Source of the DNA: Jeongeupia chitinilytica
Lineage (GTDB): Bacteria; Pseudomonadota; Gammaproteobacteria; Burkholderiales; Chitinibacteraceae
Direction: 5' to 3'
DNA length: 64,000 bases
NCBI RefSeq assembly: GCF_014652315.1
Contig: NZ_BMYO01000002.1
Location: 372,001-436,000, forward strand
Shown here: positions 41,851 to 53,300 of the stretch, piece by piece
Position numbering within the stretch: position 1 is the stretch's first letter
Layout: every line of letters starts with the position of its first letter
The notes under the pieces: generated by a model
Database searches by the model: none
Told to the model about the DNA's origin: nothing
The model's input: only the letters and a program-made list of their open reading frames with translations
Made by a program: the position numbers and the translations under genes

Positions 41851-42642
41851 TCAGCCGAAGAACAAGCTGTGGAGCGCCTTTCCGGGCGATGGCTGGCGCA
41901 TGAAGGCTTCACCGACGAGGAAGGTGTTGACGTTGTTTTGTTGCATTAATGATACATCTGTTGTGTCGAGAATGCCGCTCTCGGTCACGACGATGCGATC
42001 GGAAGGGATGTTTTTCAACAAGCCAAGGGTGGTCTCAAGACTGACTTCAAACGTGCGAAGGTTGCGGTTGTTGATGCCGACCAGCGGGGTTGTCAGCTCG
42101 AGTGCGGCATCCAGTTCGACGCCGTTGTGTACCTCGACCAGCACGGCCATGCCGAGTGCGTGGGCGATGGCTTCGAAATCCTTCATCTGGGCCAGCGACA
42201 ACTCGGCGGCGATCAGCAGGATGCAGTCCGCACCCCAGGCGCGTGCTTCGAACAGCTGGTATTCGTCGACCATGAAGTCCTTGCGCAACGCCGGCAGCGT
42301 GCAGGCGCTGCGTGCGGCTTTCAGGAAGTCCTCGTGGCCTTGAAAGTACTGCCGGTCGGTCAGGACCGACAGGCAGGCCGCGCCATTGGCTGCATAGTCC
42401 GCGGCATGCTCGGCCGGCTGAAAGTCGGCACGGATCACGCCCTTGGACGGACTGGCTTTCTTGATCTCGGCGATGATGCCGGGTTGCTTGGCTGCATGTT
42501 TGGCACGCAGTGCAGCGACAAAGTCACGCAGGTCGGTGCTGGATTCGGCTTGTGCGCGGATTTCCGCCAGCGGAACCGCTTTGCGCGCGTTTGCAACTTC
42601 GTCGTGCTTGGTGGCCCAGATTTTCTTCAGGATGTCGGACAT
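41851..42642 (-). CDS. trpC: Indole-3-glycerol phosphate synthase
   Basis: This 263-residue TIM-barrel enzyme catalyses the fourth committed step of tryptophan synthesis. Motifs are IIAEIKKASPSKGVIRADF, LSVLTDRQYFQGHEDF, LRKDFMVDEYQLFEARAWGAD, LVGINNRNLRTFEVSLE and ESGILDTTD. It is monofunctional (no TrpF part). It starts 15 bp after trpD. No terminator is evident between it and the porin gene. Confidence 0.97.
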   Translation of the reverse strand: MSDILKKIWATKHDEVANARKAVPLAEIRAQAESSTDLRDFVAALRAKHAAKQPGIIAEIKKASPSKGVIRADFQPAEHAADYAANGAACLSVLTDRQYFQGHEDFLKAARSACTLPALRKDFMVDEYQLFEARAWGADCILLIAAELSLAQMKDFEAIAHALGMAVLVEVHNGVELDAALELTTPLVGINNRNLRTFEVSLETTLGLLKNIPSDRIVVTESGILDTTDVSLMQQNNVNTFLVGEAFMRQPSPGKALHSLFFG

Positions 42643-42657
42643 GGCTGACCTTGCGGG

Positions 42658-43686
42658 TTAGTTGCCGAACTGGCCGGTAAAGCGGACCAGTTCGGCCAGT
42701 TTGGTGCGGGCCGCGCCACTGGCGATGGCTTCGTGCGCCGCATTGATGCCGTCTTCGAGCGTGACGGCAATGTTGGCGGTGTAAATGGCCGCGCCGGCGT
42801 TCAGCAGTACGATGTCGCGCGCCGGGCCGGTTTCGTTGGCCAGGACGCGATGGATGATGTCGGCCGATTGTTGCGCATCGCCGGCATGGAGCGCCTTGAT
42901 GTCGCACCGCTCGAAGCCATACTGGCGCGGGTCGAGCTGATACTCGGTGATGTCGCCGTCCTTCAGTTCGGCGACCGAGGTGTTGCCGGACAGGGTGATT
43001 TCGTCGAGTCCGTCGCAACCGTGCACGATCATCACGTGCTTCGAGCCGAGCTGCTTGAGTACGCGGGCTTGAATGCCGACAAGGTCGGGGTGGAACACGC
43101 CCATCAACTGGTTGTCGGCGCCGGCCGGATTGGTCAGCGGGCCGAGGATGTTGAAGATGGTCCGCACGCCGAGTTCGCGGCGGATCGGCGCGACATACTT
43201 CATGGCCGGATGATGATTCGGCGCGAACATGAAGCCGAGGCCGACTTCGTCGATGCTCTGGCCGACCTGTTCCGGCGTCAGGTTCAGTTTGACACCCAGG
43301 GTTTCGAGCACGTCGGCCGAGCCGCTGCTCGAGCTGACCGAGCGGCCGCCGTGCTTGGCAACCTTGACGCCGGCTGCGGCGGCAACGAAGGCCGAGCAGG
43401 TCGAAATGTTGAAGGTGTGGGCGCCGTCGCCGCCGGTGCCGCAGGTATCGACCAGATGCCGCCGGTCCTGCACGTTCACCTTGCTGGAAAACTCGCGCAT
43501 CACCGTTGCGGCGGCCGCAATTTCCGAGACGCTTTCGACCTTGGTGCGCAGTCCCATCAGCAGCGCCGATGTCTGCACCGGCGTCAGTTCGCCGGTCATG
43601 ATCTGCCGCATCAGGTAGACCATTTCGTCGAAGAACAACTCGTTGCTGTAGATCAGCCGGCTCAGCGCGGCCTGAATGGTAATCAT
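42658..43686 (-). CDS. trpD: Anthranilate phosphoribosyltransferase
   Basis: This 342-residue enzyme joins anthranilate to PRPP. Motifs are DTCGTGGDGAHTFNIST (PRPP site), VAKHGGRSVSSSSGSADVLE, FAPNHHPAMKYVAPIRRELG and RTIFNILGPLTNPAGA. It is not fused to TrpG, which is encoded separately two genes upstream with the LprI-like gene between. Confidence 0.97.
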   Translation of the reverse strand: MITIQAALSRLIYSNELFFDEMVYLMRQIMTGELTPVQTSALLMGLRTKVESVSEIAAAATVMREFSSKVNVQDRRHLVDTCGTGGDGAHTFNISTCSAFVAAAAGVKVAKHGGRSVSSSSGSADVLETLGVKLNLTPEQVGQSIDEVGLGFMFAPNHHPAMKYVAPIRRELGVRTIFNILGPLTNPAGADNQLMGVFHPDLVGIQARVLKQLGSKHVMIVHGCDGLDEITLSGNTSVAELKDGDITEYQLDPRQYGFERCDIKALHAGDAQQSADIIHRVLANETGPARDIVLLNAGAAIYTANIAVTLEDGINAAHEAIASGAARTKLAELVRFTGQFGN

Positions 43687-43702
43687 GATGGCTATTCCGA
43701 AA

Positions 43703-44110
43703 TCAGTTCACGTAGAAGCGCGACAGTTCGTCGGCGCGGTGCCGGTCCATGTCGATCCGGCAGGTCTGCATGGCCACGCCGGCAATCGATCCGCCGTGGA
43801 ACGAGGCGCCGGCCCAATCGCAATGCGCGTCGCGATAGGCGAGATAGGCTGCGACATCGGTTTCGAACAGGCCGAGCGCATGGCTGTCGGGTGTCGTTTC
43901 TTCCAGTCGGCGCATCGCCGCGCGTGCCGCCGCCTCCGCGTTCAGCCGGTCCTGCGTTGCGCCGGTCTCGAGCGTGCCCAGACACCGGGACAGATCCGCC
44001 TGGTTCGCGCTGCGCTGATCGCATTCGCTGATCGCCGGTGGCGACGGTTGCGCATGCGCAGCGCCGACGGCCAGCAGCAGGGCTGCGCCGATGTACCGGA
44101 TCACGCCCAT
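43703..44110 (-). CDS. LprI/DUF1311-like secreted protein inside the trp operon
   Basis: This 135-residue protein has a signal peptide (MGVIRYIGAALLLAVGAAHA). A mature domain with spaced Cys (ECDQRSANQADLSRCLG, HCDWAGASF, MQTCRIDM) matches the LprI-like, DUF1311 pattern. Characterised members inhibit lysozyme, and the role here is unknown. The start overlaps the trpG stop by ten bases, and trpD follows after 16 bp, so it is translated as part of the trp operon. The longer frame upstream lies within trpG and is not real. Confidence 0.78.
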   Translation of the reverse strand: MGVIRYIGAALLLAVGAAHAQPSPPAISECDQRSANQADLSRCLGTLETGATQDRLNAEAAARAAMRRLEETTPDSHALGLFETDVAAYLAYRDAHCDWAGASFHGGSIAGVAMQTCRIDMDRHRADELSRFYVN

Positions 44111-44670
44111 TCCTTGAGGAAGTTGTCGAGCATCTGGTGGCCGTGCTCGGTCAGGATCGACTCGGGATGGAATTGTACGCCCTCGATCGCCAGCGTCTTG
44201 TGGCGAACCCCCATGATTTCGCCATCGGCGGTCCACGCCGTCACCTCGAGGCAATCGGGTAGCGATTCACGCTCGATGGCCAGCGAGTGGTAGCGGGTGA
44301 CGGTAAACGGCGACGGCAGCTTGCTGAATACGCCGACGCCGGTGTGTTCGATCGGCGAAACCTTGCCGTGCATCAGCGTCTTGGCGTGAATGATCTTGCC
44401 GCCAAACGCTTCGCCGATCGCCTGATGGCCGAGGCAGACACCGAGAATCGGCAACTTGCCGGCAAAGTGGCGGATGGCTTCGACCGAGATGCCGGCTTCC
44501 TTGGGCGAACAGGGGCCGGGCGAGACGACGAGGTACTTGGGCTTCAGTGCTTCGATCTGTTCGATCGAGATTTCGTCGTTACGGTAGACGCGGACGTCCT
44601 GACCGAGTTCGCCGAAGTACTGGACGATGTTGTAGGTGAACGAGTCGAAGTTGTCGATCATCAAGAGCAT
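44101..44670 (-). CDS. trpG: Anthranilate synthase component II (glutamine amidotransferase)
   Basis: This 189-residue class I amidotransferase supplies ammonia to TrpE. Its catalytic triad is Cys in LGVCLGHQAIGEAFGG, and His and Glu in EGVQFHPESIL. MLLMIDNFDSFTYNIVQYF is the standard start. It may also serve folate synthesis as PabA, as is common when no separate pabA exists. It lies 52 bp after trpE. Confidence 0.96.
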   Translation of the reverse strand: MLLMIDNFDSFTYNIVQYFGELGQDVRVYRNDEISIEQIEALKPKYLVVSPGPCSPKEAGISVEAIRHFAGKLPILGVCLGHQAIGEAFGGKIIHAKTLMHGKVSPIEHTGVGVFSKLPSPFTVTRYHSLAIERESLPDCLEVTAWTADGEIMGVRHKTLAIEGVQFHPESILTEHGHQMLDNFLKEWA

Positions 44671-44722
44671 GGCGGCATTCCTTTGAATCTGTACGCGGGG
44701 CGGGCGACGACGTGGACCGGTG

Positions 44723-46192
44723 TCAGGCGTCGAGGCCGGCTTGAACGAGTTCGGCGGCGCGCAGCACGGCGCGGGCCTTGTTCAGCGTTTCCTGCCATTC
44801 GCTCTCGGGCACCGAGTCGGCAACGATGCCGGCGCCGGCCTGCATGTAGAGCGTTTCGTTCTTGACCACGGCGGTGCGCAGCGCGATCGCCACGTCCATG
44901 TCGCCGTTGAAACCGAGGTAGCCGACTGCGCCCGAATAGATGCCGCGCTTGCTCGGCTCGAATTCGTCGATGATTTCCAGCGCCCGGACCTTCGGTGCGC
45001 CGGAGACGGTGCCTGCCGGGAAGGTCGCCTTGAGGACGTCGATGTTGCTGAGACCGGCCTTGAGCTTGCCCTCGACGCTCGAGACGATGTGCATCACGTG
45101 CGAGTAGCGCTCGATCGTCATCCGGTCGATCAGCTTGACCGAGCCGGTTTCGGCGACGCGGCCGGTGTCGTTGCGGCCGAGGTCGATCAGCATCACGTGT
45201 TCGGCGATTTCCTTCTCGTCGGCGAGCAGTTCTTCCGCCAGTGCTTCGTCGAGTTCGCGCGTCTTGCCGCGCGGCCGGGTGCCGGCGATCGGGCGCACGG
45301 TGATCGTGTCGCCTTCGAGTCGCGCCAGAATCTCCGGCGAGGCGCCGACGATGTGCATGTCGCCGAAGTGGTAGAAGAACATGTACGGCGACGGATTGAT
45401 CGACCGCAGCGCGCGGTACAACGCCAACGGGTCCTGATCGAACGGCATCGTCATCCGTTGCGACAGCACCACCTGCATCACGTCGCCCTCGGCGATGTAG
45501 TCCTTGGCCTTGAGCACGGCTTCCTTGAATGCGGCCTCGCCGAATTCGGACTGTGCTGCGGTCGAGGATTTTGCCGGGCCCGACAACGGCAGCCTGGCCG
45601 GTTCGCGCAGCCTGATCCGCAATTCGGCCAGTCGGGCTTCGGCGCGGTCGTAGGCTTCAGGATCTTCGGTGTTGGCGTAGACAACGAGGAAAAGCTTACC
45701 CGACAGGTTGTCGACGACGGCGAGTTCTTCCGACAGCAGCAGCTGGATGTCAGGCAGGCCGAGCGGGTCCGGCTTGGTACAGTGGGCGAGCTTTTTCTCG
45801 ACGTAGCGGATCGTGTCGTAGCCGAAGTAACCGACCAGACCGCCCATGAAGCGCGGCATGCCGGCCGGTGCCGCGGCGTTGAACTGTTTCTGGTATTCGG
45901 CGATGAAGTCGAGCGGGTTGCCGTCGTGGGTTTCGATCACGCGGTCATCGTGAATGACTTCGGTGTGCAGGCCGGATACGGTGATCCGGGTTCGCGCGGG
46001 CAGACCGATGAAGGAATAGCGACCGAAACGCTCGCCGCCGACGACCGATTCAAGCAGATAGGAGTACGGGCGATTGGCGAGCTTCAGATAGACCGACAGC
46101 GGGGTGTCGAGGTCGGCGTACAGTTCGAGGATGACGGGAATGCGGTTGTAGCCTTGGCGAGCCAAAGCCGCGAATTCATCGCGTGTGATCAT
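44723..46192 (-). CDS. trpE: Anthranilate synthase component I
   Basis: This 489-residue chorismate-using enzyme makes anthranilate with TrpG. The C-terminal catalytic motifs are VVLSQRMTMPFDQDPLALYR, PSPYMFFYHFGD, RPIAGTRPRGKTRELDEALA, DLGRNDTGRVAE and ATFPAGTVSGAPKVRALEII. The N-terminal LLESVVGGERFGRYSFIG carries the LLES feedback-inhibition element for tryptophan. It has an SD at CTGGAG and is preceded by a Trp-rich leader ORF (46238-46291). Confidence 0.97.
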   Translation of the reverse strand: MITRDEFAALARQGYNRIPVILELYADLDTPLSVYLKLANRPYSYLLESVVGGERFGRYSFIGLPARTRITVSGLHTEVIHDDRVIETHDGNPLDFIAEYQKQFNAAAPAGMPRFMGGLVGYFGYDTIRYVEKKLAHCTKPDPLGLPDIQLLLSEELAVVDNLSGKLFLVVYANTEDPEAYDRAEARLAELRIRLREPARLPLSGPAKSSTAAQSEFGEAAFKEAVLKAKDYIAEGDVMQVVLSQRMTMPFDQDPLALYRALRSINPSPYMFFYHFGDMHIVGASPEILARLEGDTITVRPIAGTRPRGKTRELDEALAEELLADEKEIAEHVMLIDLGRNDTGRVAETGSVKLIDRMTIERYSHVMHIVSSVEGKLKAGLSNIDVLKATFPAGTVSGAPKVRALEIIDEFEPSKRGIYSGAVGYLGFNGDMDVAIALRTAVVKNETLYMQAGAGIVADSVPESEWQETLNKARAVLRAAELVQAGLDA

Positions 46193-46204
46193 GACAACTC
46201 CAGA

Positions 46205-46291
46205 CGAAAAATCGAAAAAGGGCCGGGCGGGCTGCGTTTAGCAGCGGCGCCATCGCCATTCGAGCCAGATTTCGTCGGAGTGAAACGCCAT
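46205..46291 (-). promoter_or_regulatory. Candidate trp attenuator
   Basis: In the minus-strand RNA the leader ORF (46238-46291) ends inside a hairpin. GGCG...GCTGC, starting in the third Trp codon, can pair with GCAGC...CGCC just after the stop, with a small internal loop. CGGCCCTTTTT follows, giving a terminator-like U-tract (to about 46210). A ribosome held at any of the three Trp codons would cover the 5' arm and so block the terminator. No separate antiterminator is needed in this reading, though GC-rich alternatives exist. Confidence 0.6.
46238..46291 (-). CDS. trpL: trp operon leader peptide
   Basis: This 17-residue ORF reads MAFHSDEIWLEWRWRRC, with Trp at 9, 12 and 14. Three Trp in six codons is far above expectation and typical of a trp leader. 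It lies 46 bp before trpE on the same strand. A weak point is that no purine-rich SD precedes the ATG. Confidence 0.7.
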   Translation of the reverse strand: MAFHSDEIWLEWRWRRC

Positions 46292-46346
46292 GATGTGGGA
46301 AGAGGTGTGCTTTGAGAACGACTTGTATCTTGCCCAAAGCGGCAAC

Positions 46347-46378
46347 AAGGGTCAACCGTACCGGCGCGGTTGACCCTT
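46347..46378. other. 12-bp perfect inverted repeat between mltA and trpE
   Basis: AAGGGTCAACCG and CGGTTGACCCTT are separated by eight bases, starting 19 bp after the mltA stop. No U-tract follows on the minus strand, so it is not a textbook terminator. It could be an mltA 3' end-protecting hairpin or a protein-binding dyad upstream of the trp promoter. No convincing sigma70 trp promoter is visible in the short segment between it and trpL. Confidence 0.55.
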
Positions 46379-46396
46379 CCTGACCTCAGTCGCTGT

Positions 46397-47605
46397 TTAG
46401 TTGGTGTCGGGCAGCGGCTCGCCCTTGGGCCAGAGCAGCCAGAGGCGACCGTCCTGCTTCATCCTGCCGGCGAGTTCACCCGCCGCATCGCCCTTGCCCC
46501 AGAAGAAGTCGGCGCGGACCTGGCCCCGAATCGCGCCACCGGTATCCTGTGCTGCCGCAAGGCGGGTCAAGGCCGTGCCGTCCGGTCGCGTTGTGTCGAT
46601 GAACATCGGCGCGCCGGCCGGTACGTGCTTGGTGTCGACGGCGAGACTGTAACCGGCAGTCAGTGGGACGCCAAACGAGCCGATCGGACCTTCATCGCTA
46701 TCCGGCAGCGTGCGGAAGAACACATAGCTCGGATTGCTGGCCAGCAGATCGCCGACCCTGGCCGGGTTGGCGCGCGCCCAGGCGCGAATGCTCTGCATGC
46801 TGACATCCGCCGCTTTGAGCTCTCCCTGGTCGATCAGCCATTTGCCGATGGCGCGATAGGGCCAGCCATTCTGGTCGGCGTAGCCGAGGCGCAGTTCTCG
46901 GCCGTCGGCAAGCTTGATCCGGCCCGAGCCCTGGACCTGCAGGAACTGCAGGTCCATCGGGTCGGGGAGCCATGCCAGCACGGGGGCATTGAGCCGGTTG
47001 TTGCGGGCAAGCTTGGCGATCTCGTCTGCATCGGCATAGGGCTTGAGCGCCTTGCCGTCGAGGCGGCCGCGCAGGCGCTTGCCCTTGAGCTCCGGATACA
47101 CGCTGTCGAGCTGGACCGTAATCATGTCGTTCGGCGGACCATAGACCGGAACGGTGTTCTGGCCGGTTCGCATCAGGCTGCCCGGATAAACCGGTTCGTA
47201 ATAGCCGGTAATCAGCCCCTGATTGCCGCCGTCGGCATTGCGCAGCGCCAGCGGCACAAGGCGGCTGGTCATGAAGGCACGAACAGCGGCTGCATTTTTC
47301 GGCAACGCGGCCGCATCCGTGCAAAGGGCCGCCCAGCGTGCCTGTTTCTGCAGACGGGGGCAGCTGCGCAGCCAGGCATTGAAACCGGCGAGCCAGTCTG
47401 CGTCGGCAACACCCGGCAGCGCGGCCCAGTCTGCGGGCTGATACGGCGCCATGTCGACGACTGGCGCTACTGGCGTAGCCGGCGTTGGTGTGGCGGGTGG
47501 CGCGGGTCGCGTTGGCGGAGCGGAGGGCGGGGTGGTGCAGGCTGCGAGAACGAGCACCGCAACTGCGCCAAGTGTGCGGATCGGAAGGCGGGAATTCAGG
47601 GTCAT
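46397..47605 (-). CDS. mltA: Membrane-bound lytic murein transglycosylase A
   Basis: This 402-residue outer-membrane lipoprotein (lipobox VLAACTT) cleaves peptidoglycan to 1,6-anhydro products. A Pro/Thr-rich linker (residues 20-50) is followed by the MltA barrel (GNQGLITGYYEPVYPGSLMR) and the 3D domain with the catalytic Asp region (FIDTTRPDGTALTRLAAAQDTGGAIRG, in two parts). The start overlaps the preceding PhaM-like gene by one base (ATGA). Confidence 0.93.
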   Translation of the reverse strand: MTLNSRLPIRTLGAVAVLVLAACTTPPSAPPTRPAPPATPTPATPVAPVVDMAPYQPADWAALPGVADADWLAGFNAWLRSCPRLQKQARWAALCTDAAALPKNAAAVRAFMTSRLVPLALRNADGGNQGLITGYYEPVYPGSLMRTGQNTVPVYGPPNDMITVQLDSVYPELKGKRLRGRLDGKALKPYADADEIAKLARNNRLNAPVLAWLPDPMDLQFLQVQGSGRIKLADGRELRLGYADQNGWPYRAIGKWLIDQGELKAADVSMQSIRAWARANPARVGDLLASNPSYVFFRTLPDSDEGPIGSFGVPLTAGYSLAVDTKHVPAGAPMFIDTTRPDGTALTRLAAAQDTGGAIRGQVRADFFWGKGDAAGELAGRMKQDGRLWLLWPKGEPLPDTN

Positions 47606-47853
47606 CAGGGGGTGTCGGATTTGGGGTCGATGCCTTTCTTGAACGCCTGCAGCCCGGCTTTCTGCATTTCCAGCGTCTTCACGGTCATTTGCAGCATGCC
47701 GACCTGCATCGTCAACCATTGCTCGATCGTACGCATCTCGACGATCTTGCGGTCGATTTCCTCTTCGGTCAGCGGCGGCATGAAGGGGTTGGGCGTACCC
47801 GGCTTCAGGAATTGCGTAAAGAAGCCGAACGGGTCTTGCGGGGTATCGCTCAT
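47605..47853 (-). CDS. PhaM-like small protein
   Basis: At 82 residues it matches the N-terminal part of PhaM, the polyhydroxyalkanoate granule regulator: DPFGFFTQFLKP, then LTEEEIDRKIVEMRTIEQWL and MQVGMLQMTVKTLEMQKAGL. The basic, Pro/Ala/Lys-rich C-terminal tail that binds DNA in Ralstonia PhaM is missing. It is the short form seen in Neisseriales relatives. It may link PHA synthase to the granule or have taken another role. It is coupled to mltA by ATGA. A phasin lies at 54027. Confidence 0.72.
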   Translation of the reverse strand: MSDTPQDPFGFFTQFLKPGTPNPFMPPLTEEEIDRKIVEMRTIEQWLTMQVGMLQMTVKTLEMQKAGLQAFKKGIDPKSDTP

Positions 47854-47921
47854 GGCGGGCTCCGGAAGGAACGGCGGGCACCTGAACGGTGCGGCCCCAC
47901 GGCGTGGGGCCGCTTCCGATT

Positions 47922-50192
<2,271 letters not shown>

Positions 50193-50355
50193 GTGGTTCT
50201 CCGTGATGCCGGATACGCAGCCGTTCCGGTCTGATGAGCAATGAGCAGATGTTGTGATGCTGGGCGCGACTACATGCAATGACAAGCCAGGGTTTTGCCG
50301 GATGCGGTATACGCGTATTCCTCAGTCGCGTCGTTTTCCACCCGCCGCAAACGGC

Positions 50356-50383
50356 ACGGGCCGGACTTTGCAGTCCGGCCCGT
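50356..50383 (-). terminator. Terminator-like 12-bp hairpin after dnaE
   Basis: ACGGGCCGGACT and AGTCCGGCCCGT enclose four bases just beyond the dnaE stop on the minus strand. The stem is very stable but the following U-tract is short (GTTT). It probably ends or protects the dnaE transcript. The rest of the gap to maeB (50193-50355) shows no gene. Confidence 0.6.
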
Positions 50384-50390
50384 CGGGGAT

Positions 50391-53300
50391 CTAGAAACGG
50401 ATTTTCACGGCATCGTTGCCCAGCCAGGCCTGCAGCTCGGCAATCAGCGCATCGTGCAGTGTGACGCGCCAGTCGAGTCCAAGCCGCAAGGCGCAGCGTG
50501 CGCCCTGCGTCCGGTAGTCGATTTCGATCGGGCAGGCGCCACCGCCATGGGCGGCCAGCAGCGAGGACAAGCGCGCCGCATCGGCGTTGCCGTTGATCTG
50601 CAGATTGAGTGAGCGCGCAAAATGACTGCGCGCTTCCGGCACATCCATGACCGCGTCGGCGATCACGCGCAGACCGCCGCTGAAGCGGTCCTCGCTGACC
50701 TTGCCGGCAACGACCAGCAGCGTGTCGTCCTTGAGCTTGGTGCGGTGGGCCTCGAATACCTCCGAATACAGCGCCACTTCGATCTTGGCATTGCCGTCGT
50801 CGAGTTGCAGGAACGCCATCCGGCCGCGGTCGCCATTCTTGACCCGCAAGCCGCCGACGATGCCGGCGAGGTACTGCAGGTCGCGTTTGGATTCGAGCCG
50901 GTCGAGCCGGGTCCTGATCAGGCCCTTCAGGTCCTTGGCGTGCGCGTCGAACGGATGGCCGGACAGGTAGTGGCCCAGCGCGGTCTTCTCTTCGGCCAGC
51001 TTGACCTTGTCATCCCAGCGCGGTACCTCGATCGGCTCGACCGTCGGTACGGCCGACGGTTCGAAGATGTCGAACAGCGAATTCTGGTTAGCGTTGGCCG
51101 CTTCGGTTTCGGCGAGCTTCATCGCCTGTTCGACGTTGGCCATCAGCCGTGCGCGATGGTCGTCGATCGCATCGAACGCGCCGCCGCGGATCAACGCTTC
51201 GAGCACGCGCTTGTTGACTTCCTTCTTGTCGGTACGGCGGCAGAAGTCGTACAGGTCCTTGAACGGGCCGTTGGCGTTGCGCTCGGAAACGATCTGCTCG
51301 ACCGCGCCCTGGCCGACGCCCTTGATGGCGCCGAGCGCATAGCGGATCTGCTTCTTGCCGACCGGAACGAAGCGGTAGACGCTCTCGTTGATGTCCGGCG
51401 GCAGGATTTCAAGCCGGTTCTTCTCGATGCAGTCGTCGTAGAACACCTTGAGCTGGTCGGTGTTGTCGAGTTCCGAGCTCATCGTCGCGGCCATGAACGC
51501 CGCGGTATGGTGCGCCTTCAACCAGGCGGTGTGATACGACACCACCGCATACGCCGCCGTGTGCGACTTGTTGAAGCCGTACTCGGCGAACTTGGCCATC
51601 AGGTCGAACAGCATTTCGGCCAGCGCCGGGTCGTAGCCCTTGGTTTTGGCGCCGTCGGCGATCATCTCGCGGTGCTTGGCCATTTCCTCGGGCTTCTTCT
51701 TGCCCATGGCGCGACGCAGCATGTCGGCGCCACCCAGCGTGTAGCCGCCGATGATCTGCGAGATCTGCATCACCTGTTCCTGATACACGATCACGCCATA
51801 AGTCGGCTCGAGGCACTTCTCCAGATCGGGGTGGAAGTAATCGGGGACTTCCAGTCCTTTTTTCCGGTTGATGAAGGTGTCGACCATGCCCGAACCGAGC
51901 GGGCCCGGTCGGTACAGCGCCAGCACGGCGATAATGTCTTCGAATCGGTCGGGCTGCAGTTTTTCCAGCAGCCGTTTCATGCCGTCCGACTCGACCTGGA
52001 AGACGGCGGTGGTGTTGGCGTCGCGGAACACCTGATACGCGGCCTGATCCTCGAACCCGAGGCTCATCAGGTCGAGGTATTCGCCGGTCTGCTCCTTGAT
52101 GTACTGCAGCGCCAGCTCGATGATCGTCAGGTTGCGCAGACCCAGAAAGTCGAACTTCACCAGACCGATCTGCTCGACGTCGTCCTTGTCGAGCATCGAT
52201 ACCGGCGAGGCGTCGGCGCCGCTGGCCTGATAGACCGGGCAGAAGTCGGTGATCTGGCCCGGCGCGATCAGTACGCCACCGGCGTGCATGCCGATGTTGC
52301 GCGTCATGCCTTCAAGCTTGAGCGCCAGCTCCCACAGCTCCTTGACCTCGTCCTCGTTGCGCACGCGCTCGGCGAGTTCGGGCACCATTTCGACCGCGTC
52401 GTCGAGGCTGAAATGCTTGCCCGGTGCGGCCGGGATCATTTTCGACAGGCCGTCGCAGAACATGTAGGGCAGATCGAGCACGCGACCGACGTCGCGGACC
52501 ACCGCCTTGGCGGCCATGGTGCCGAAGGTGGCGATCTGGCTGACCGCCTCGGCGCCATACTTCTCGCGCACGTACTCGATCACGCGCCAGCGGTTGTCCT
52601 GGCAGAAGTCGATGTCGAAGTCGGGCATCGAGACCCGTTCGGGATTCAGGAAACGCTCGAACAGCAGTGCGTAGGCGGTCGGATCGATGTCGGTAATGCC
52701 GAGCGAGTAGGCAACGAGCGAACCGGCGCCCGAGCCCCGGCCCGGTCCGACCGGGCAGCCGTTCTTTTTCGCCCAGACGATGAAGTCGGCCACGATCAGG
52801 AAGTAGCCCGGAAAGCCCATCTGGATGATGGTGTCGGTCTCGAACTTGAGCCGTTCGAGGTAGCGCGGCCGTTCGGCGTCGCGCGCGGCCGTATCCGGGT
52901 AAAGCTGGGCGAGTCGGGCTTCGAGGCCTTCCTTGGCAAGGTGGACCAGATAGTCGTCCAGACTCATGCCGTCCGGCGTCGGGAAGTCCGGCAGGTAGTT
53001 CTTGCCCAGCGTGACCGTCAGATTGCAGCGCTGCGCGATCGCGACCGAGTTCGCCAGTGCTTCGGGCAGGTCGGCAAACAGCTCGGCCATTTCGGCCGGA
53101 CTCTTGAAATACTGGTCGTCGGTGAAGAGCTTCGGACGTCGCTTGTCGGCGACCATATAGCCTTCGGCGATGCAGACGCGTGCTTCGTGTGCCTTGAAGT
53201 CGTCCGCCGCCATGAACTGGATCGGGTGCGTGGCAACAACGGGCAGGCCAAGGTCGGAAGCAAGGTCGAGCTGGCCCTGAACGCAGGGTTCGCACTCGGG

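Noticed and set aside
41761..41949. 62-codon plus-strand frame between porin and trpC
   Set aside because: It overlaps the trpC 3' end in antisense, has no SD and no homology.
46347..46378. Reading the mltA-trpE dyad as a standard intrinsic terminator
   Set aside because: No U-tract follows in either direction. It was kept only as an unexplained repeat.
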